Assembly: GCF_020386635.1 (NCBI RefSeq)
Contig: NZ_CP081942.1
Location: forward strand, 4,340,001-4,404,000
DNA length: 64,000 nucleotides
From: Pseudomonas sp. MM211
GTDB lineage: Bacteria; Pseudomonadota; Gammaproteobacteria; Pseudomonadales; Pseudomonadaceae
Direction: 5' to 3'
Part shown: positions 60,144 to 64,000 of the stretch, in pieces
Layout: the number at the start of each line of letters is the position of its first letter
How positions within the stretch are numbered: position 1 is the stretch's first letter
The notes under the pieces: generated by a model
The model's database searches: none
What the model was told of the DNA's origin: nothing
The model's input: only the letters and a program-made list of their open reading frames with translations
Made by a program: the position numbers and the translations under genes

Positions 60144-60755
60144 ATGATCAAGCTGACGCCCCGCCAAGCCGAAATCCTCGCCTTCATCAAGCAATGCCTG
60201 GAAGACAACGGCTACCCGCCGACTCGTGCAGAGATCGCCCAGGCGCTCGGCTTCAAGTCACCAAATGCCGCCGAGGAACACCTCAAGGCCCTGGCCCGCA
60301 AAGGTGCGATCGAGATGACCCCAGGCGCTTCCCGCGGCATCCGCATCCCGGGCTTCGAGCCCAATCAGGCCGAGGAAGAAGGTCTGCCGGTGATCGGCCG
60401 AGTGGCTGCCGGCGCACCCATTCTGGCTCAACAACATATAGAGGAAGCCTGCCGGATTAACCCGGACTTCTTCCGCCCGAGGGCCGATTACCTGCTGCGG
60501 GTACGCGGCATGAGCATGAAGGACATCGGCATCGTCGACGGCGACCTGCTTGCCGTCCACACCACCAGCGAAGCACGCAACGGCCAGGTAGTGGTCGCGC
60601 GTATCGATGATGAAGTGACGGTCAAGCGCTTCAAACGTGAAGGCAATACCGTCTGGTTGCTGGCTGAAAACCCAGAATTCGCCCCGATCGAAGTGAACCT
60701 GGAAGAACAGGAGCTGATCATCGAAGGCTTGAGTGTCGGCGTCATACGCCGCTAA
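60144..60755 (+). CDS. lexA: SOS repressor LexA
   Basis: A 203-residue repressor. An N-terminal winged HTH (1-70) is followed by the self-cleavage site Ala89-Gly90 (RVAAGAP) and the S24 catalytic dyad Ser124 (GMSM) and Lys161 (TVKRF). RecA filaments trigger cleavage after DNA damage. It is autoregulated by two SOS boxes and cotranscribed with sulA 11 bases downstream. Confidence 0.98.
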   Translation: MIKLTPRQAEILAFIKQCLEDNGYPPTRAEIAQALGFKSPNAAEEHLKALARKGAIEMTPGASRGIRIPGFEPNQAEEEGLPVIGRVAAGAPILAQQHIEEACRINPDFFRPRADYLLRVRGMSMKDIGIVDGDLLAVHTTSEARNGQVVVARIDDEVTVKRFKREGNTVWLLAENPEFAPIEVNLEEQELIIEGLSVGVIRR

Positions 60756-60766
60756 TTGGAGGCTTT

Positions 60767-61225
60767 ATGCAGTTCCCTCAGTCGCTGAGCCGTACCCAAC
60801 TTCCGCTGTTCGATGCCTTTCTGGCCTCGACCATTGCCGTGGCCGAATCCGAACCAGTAGCACTGGAAACCACGTTCAGCGAAGTATCGCTGAGAGGTGC
60901 TGCGGGTAACTGCCTGACGCTGTTGGCGCCCATGCTGCGGGAACTGAGCGAGAAGGATGACGAACGCTGGCTGACACTGATTGCTCCACCGGCAAGCCTG
61001 ACCCAGAGCTGGCTGCGTGATGCCGGTCTAAACCGCGAACGGATTCTGCTGCTGCACCCTCGCAACAACCAGAGCGCCCTGCAGCTGGCTCAGGAAGCCT
61101 TGAAACTTGGCCGTAGCCATACGGTGGTCAGCTGGCTGCATCCCCTGCCCCAGCAGGCACGTCAGCAACTGGAAGCGGCAGCGCACCTCGGCCAGGCGCA
61201 AAGCCTGAACATCAGCCTCGGCTGA
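60767..61225 (+). CDS. sulA: SOS cell division inhibitor SulA
   Basis: A 152-residue protein of SulA length. The C-terminal two thirds align with the family pattern (WLTLIAPP, RILLLHPRN and TVVSWLHPL). SulA binds FtsZ and blocks septation during SOS. TTGGAGG precedes the ATG. As in P. aeruginosa it is the second gene of the lexA operon rather than a separate unit as in E. coli. Confidence 0.92.
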   Translation: MQFPQSLSRTQLPLFDAFLASTIAVAESEPVALETTFSEVSLRGAAGNCLTLLAPMLRELSEKDDERWLTLIAPPASLTQSWLRDAGLNRERILLLHPRNNQSALQLAQEALKLGRSHTVVSWLHPLPQQARQQLEAAAHLGQAQSLNISLG

Positions 61226-61309
61226 GCCGCGGGTTACTGAGAAATAATCGAAGCGAGGGTGTCGCTTTTCTGCCTGACCGCCAGTGTAGGGCGCGGGTAG
61301 AAAGCCGAA

Positions 61310-61546
61310 TCAGTGCAGGACGCGCGGCTGCTCGTCTTCCTGTTCGAAATCGCCTTCCGCCATTCTGCCGGCCATTTGCACGCCGACATTGAGCATCGCT
61401 TTGGCGACTTCCACATGCTGGCCCTGGAGAAAGGCCTTGGCATCTTCGGAGAAGTCCAACACCACCAGTGCTTCCTCATCATCGGCTCGACGCAGGGCAA
61501 TACGCCCATCGGGCAGTTCGACGATTTCAAGGAAGGAAGTAGGCAT
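61310..61546 (-). CDS. Small conserved protein of unknown function
   Basis: A 78-residue protein beginning MPTSFLEIVELPDGRIALR and ending in an acidic EDEQPRVLH tail. There is no membrane helix or cysteine. The ATG at 61546 has GGAG 10 bases upstream; the frame remains open further but without family signals. A gene of this kind occurs between sulA and topA in other pseudomonads. Function unknown. Confidence 0.75.
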   Translation of the reverse strand: MPTSFLEIVELPDGRIALRRADDEEALVVLDFSEDAKAFLQGQHVEVAKAMLNVGVQMAGRMAEGDFEQEDEQPRVLH

Positions 61547-61658
61547 AACTCGGATTCTCCACGAAAGGCCGCGCATTGTAGCAGCCGCTCCATTCAATCG
61601 CTTGGCGAAAAACCGCTAAGCGCTGAACGGACTTTTCAATAATCGGTGACCAGCACGG

Positions 61659-62180
61659 TCACCATTCGCTGAGGCCGACGCGAAAACGCTGTGCCAGTGC
61701 TTTCAGCTCCTGACGCCAGCCCTCCAATGTTTCCCGGTCAAGTGGAGGCTGTACCTCATCGACGCTCACCGCCTTGATCAGCGAGGTAGCGCCAGGATCG
61801 GCCTTAGCCTCGCGCGGGGCGCGCGGAGGCCGGAATAGCTCGGCATGAGCAGCCAATAATTGCCCAAGCCAGGTATGCCCGCTTTCGGCCAACTCAACCA
61901 GTTCGGCCAACTCAGGGCTGGGTGAAGAAGCCAGGCTCTGTCGATCCAGCAATACCTCGGCACGCGCGGCACTGCTGTTCGGCAAACGATAGAAACCTGC
62001 GATTTCATGGCACAGCCCAAGTAACGCACCGTACAAATGAAACAGGGTCGCTTCACGTTCGGCCTGCACCAACGCCTGGGCATTCATCGCCCGGCCTTCT
62101 TCGGCCTTGCGCCAGGAGTCCAGAGAAAGCCCGGCATAGAAAATCTTTTGGTTCGTGCGGGTATACAGTTCGCCAGCCAT
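61659..62180 (-). CDS. Conserved hypothetical protein (DUF6586-like)
   Basis: A 173-residue, mostly helical soluble protein. It begins MAGELYTRTNQKIFYAGL, with a Leu/Ala-rich helical core and no signal peptide. The ATG at 62180 has GGGAG 7 bases upstream. It sits between topA and the 78-residue protein, as in P. aeruginosa. The role is unknown; linkage to topA might reflect a nucleoid-related job, but this is speculation. Confidence 0.75.
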   Translation of the reverse strand: MAGELYTRTNQKIFYAGLSLDSWRKAEEGRAMNAQALVQAEREATLFHLYGALLGLCHEIAGFYRLPNSSAARAEVLLDRQSLASSPSPELAELVELAESGHTWLGQLLAAHAELFRPPRAPREAKADPGATSLIKAVSVDEVQPPLDRETLEGWRQELKALAQRFRVGLSEW

Positions 62181-62234
62181 ATCCACTCTCCCGATCGCCA
62201 TGGGCACACCCCAGCGAAGCATGCCCAAGGCAGA

Positions 62235-64000
62235 TCAACGCTTGTCTTCAACCTTCCATTTGCCACCGTCGTAGAACGCTTTCCAACCGGTGGGTTTACC
62301 GTCCACTTCGGTCTGCACGTACTGCTCCTTGGTCTTGCGGCTGTAACGGATGACTGCCGCGCGACCTTCTGGATCTTTCGCTGGAGCGCTCATCAGGAAG
62401 TGATACTTCGGATCGATCTCGTCTTTATGCGGGACAATCTCAAGTACCAGTGGCGCACGGGTTTCGCGGTTTTTCGGAAACTGGCTGGCAGCCAGGAACA
62501 GCCCTGAGGCGCCATCACGCAGCACGTAGGTGTCATCGACCTTTTCGCACTTGAGCTCCGGCATCTTCACCGCATCCATCTTGGGTGGCGCGGGCTCGCC
62601 GCTGCGCAGCAGCTTGCGGGTGTTCTTGCACTCACTGTTGGTGCAACCGAAGAACTTGCCGAAACGGCCGGTCTTGAGCTGCATCTGGCTACCGCACTTG
62701 TCGCATTCCAGGCTCGGCCCTTCGTAGCCCTTAATGCGGAACTGGCCCTGCTCGATCTCGTAACCCGTGCAATCCGGGTTATTGCCGCAGATATGCAGCT
62801 TGCGCGTCTCGTCCAGCAGGTAGGCGTCCATCGCCGTCGCGCAGATCGGGCAACGATGCTTTCCGAGCAGCACCAGCGACTCTGACTCACCCTCGTCATC
62901 CGCGGCAATTTCATCACCGGGCACCAGGTTGACGGTGGCCTTGCAACGCTCTTTTGGTGGCAAGGCGTAGCCCGAACAGCCGAGGAAAACGCCCGTCGAG
63001 GCGGTACGAATCATCATCGGTCGACCGCAATCGCGGCAGGCAATATCGGTGAGAGTCGGCGTGTTGGCACGCATGCCATTGTCACCGTCCGCGGCGAGAT
63101 CCAGCTTCTTTTTGAAGTCGCCGTAAAACTCATCGAGCAGATGCTTCCATTCGCGCTCGCCCTGGGCTACGTCATCGAGATTCTCTTCCATACCGGCGGT
63201 AAAGCCGTAGTCCATCAGGTCGGAGAAGCTCTCGGAAAGACGCTCGGTGACGATATCGCCCATTTTTTCCGAATAGAAACGGCGATTGTGCAGCGCTACG
63301 TAACCACGATCCTGAATGGTGGAAATGATCGCGGCGTAGGTGGACGGGCGGCCGATACCGCGCTTTTCCATTTCCTTGACCAGGCTGGCTTCCGAATAGC
63401 GCGCCGACGGTTTGGTGAAGTGCTGACTAGGGTCAAGCTTGATCAGCTTGAGCGTCTCACCCTGCTTCATTTCCGGCAGCACGGCGTCATCGCCCGGCTT
63501 GCTCAGTTGTGGCAACGCACGGGTGTAGCCATCGAACTTGAGGATACGGCCCTTGGCACGCAGTTCAAACTGGGCAGCAGTGACGGTCACGGTGGTCGAC
63601 AGGTATTCGGCCGGCGGCATCTGGCAGGCGACGAATTGGCGCCAGATCAACTCGTAGAGCCGTTCGGCGTCACGTTCCATCCCGGACAATTGGGTCGGAC
63701 GCACGTTGACATCAGAAGGACGAATCGCTTCGTGCGCCTCCTGAGCACCTTCTTTGCTGGAATAGATATTGGCCTTTTCTGGCAGGTATTTCTTGCCGTA
63801 CTCAGTGTCAATGAAACCGCGCACCATCTCGATGGCATCGGCCGAAAGATTGGTGGAGTCAGTACGCATGTAAGTGATGTAGCCAGCCTCGTAGAGACGC
63901 TGGGCCATCATCATGGTCTTCTTCACCCCGAACCCCAGGCGCGTGCTGCCCGCCTGTTGCAGTGTGGAGGTGATGAACGGCGCCGAGGGTTTGCTACTGG
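62235..64000 (-). CDS. topA: DNA topoisomerase I, C-terminal part (5' end outside window)
   Basis: About 588 C-terminal codons of TopA; the reading frame runs off the right edge (upstream residues PFITSTLQQ are already in frame). The active-site Tyr lies in YITYMRTDS. The tail has three C4 zinc-ribbon modules: CRDCG...CSGY (last pair incomplete in this module), CPIC...CGNNPDC and CDKC...CTNSEC. It relaxes negative supercoils. The shorter ATG at 63926 is not the true start. Confidence 0.96.
   Translation of the reverse strand, partial: SSKPSAPFITSTLQQAGSTRLGFGVKKTMMMAQRLYEAGYITYMRTDSTNLSADAIEMVRGFIDTEYGKKYLPEKANIYSSKEGAQEAHEAIRPSDVNVRPTQLSGMERDAERLYELIWRQFVACQMPPAEYLSTTVTVTAAQFELRAKGRILKFDGYTRALPQLSKPGDDAVLPEMKQGETLKLIKLDPSQHFTKPSARYSEASLVKEMEKRGIGRPSTYAAIISTIQDRGYVALHNRRFYSEKMGDIVTERLSESFSDLMDYGFTAGMEENLDDVAQGEREWKHLLDEFYGDFKKKLDLAADGDNGMRANTPTLTDIACRDCGRPMMIRTASTGVFLGCSGYALPPKERCKATVNLVPGDEIAADDEGESESLVLLGKHRCPICATAMDAYLLDETRKLHICGNNPDCTGYEIEQGQFRIKGYEGPSLECDKCGSQMQLKTGRFGKFFGCTNSECKNTRKLLRSGEPAPPKMDAVKMPELKCEKVDDTYVLRDGASGLFLAASQFPKNRETRAPLVLEIVPHKDEIDPKYHFLMSAPAKDPEGRAAVIRYSRKTKEQYVQTEVDGKPTGWKAFYDGGKWKVEDKR

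Overview
The window is a gene-dense chromosomal segment with high GC content. It comes from a gammaproteobacterium of the Pseudomonas lineage. The evidence is the diagnostic gene set and order: ccoNOQP-ccoGHIS-hemN-anr-apt; rluC/rne; murB-kdsB-lpxK-exbDB-comEC-lolCDE; sthA-nqrM-apbE-nqrFEDCBA; gap-mfd; and nagZ-psrA-lexA-sulA-topA. REP/RAYT elements of Pseudomonas type are also present. A complete Na+-NQR operon points to the P. aeruginosa/stutzeri/mendocina side of the genus rather than P. putida/fluorescens; that placement is inferred from memory, not computed.

Layout. (1) 0.1-8.1 kb is a mixed catabolic and accessory stretch: a LysR regulator divergent from an aldehyde dehydrogenase/FAD oxidase pair (amaB-amaA, lysine/pipecolate catabolism), a small monooxygenase, an MdaB-type quinone reductase, a SotB-like MFS exporter, a small membrane protein of unknown function and an alpha/beta hydrolase. 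(2) 8.2-21.0 kb is the cbb3 oxidase region. Two complete ccoNOQP operons lie in tandem, separated by a REP-associated transposase (RAYT) that is itself bracketed by REP hairpins. The assembly genes ccoG, ccoH, ccoI and ccoS follow, with a DsbD_2/TauE-like membrane protein. (3) 21.2-24.6 kb holds hemN, a small coiled-coil protein, anr (the oxygen sensor expected to control the cco and hem genes) and apt. (4) 24.6-31.2 kb holds sppA, a HAD phosphatase and rluC on the minus strand, divergent from rne with a leader of about 650 nt. (5) 31.4-41.6 kb is a minus-strand envelope block: murB, a low-molecular-weight phosphatase, kdsB, a Trm112-like protein, lpxK, exbD, exbB, comEC, then lolC-lolD-lolE. 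(6) 41.7-45.0 kb: PilZ protein, small exported protein, glycerophosphodiesterase, then sthA. (7) 45.1-52.2 kb is the nqrABCDEF-apbE-nqrM operon for the Na+-pumping NADH dehydrogenase with its flavin transferase and maturation factor. (8) 52.6-64 kb: long GAPDH, mfd, nagZ, psrA, lexA-sulA, two small conserved proteins and the 3' part of topA, which runs off the right edge.

Most of the window is conserved core genome. I see no CRISPR, prophage, toxin-antitoxin cassette, rRNA or tRNA, and no convincing undescribed multi-gene system. The items most worth following up are small: the probable CTG start of ccoI, the RAYT/REP unit between the two cco operons, two abutting PsrA operators, a dyad in the nqrA promoter spacer, FNR-type sites before ccoG and hemN but not before either ccoN, and the long rne leader.
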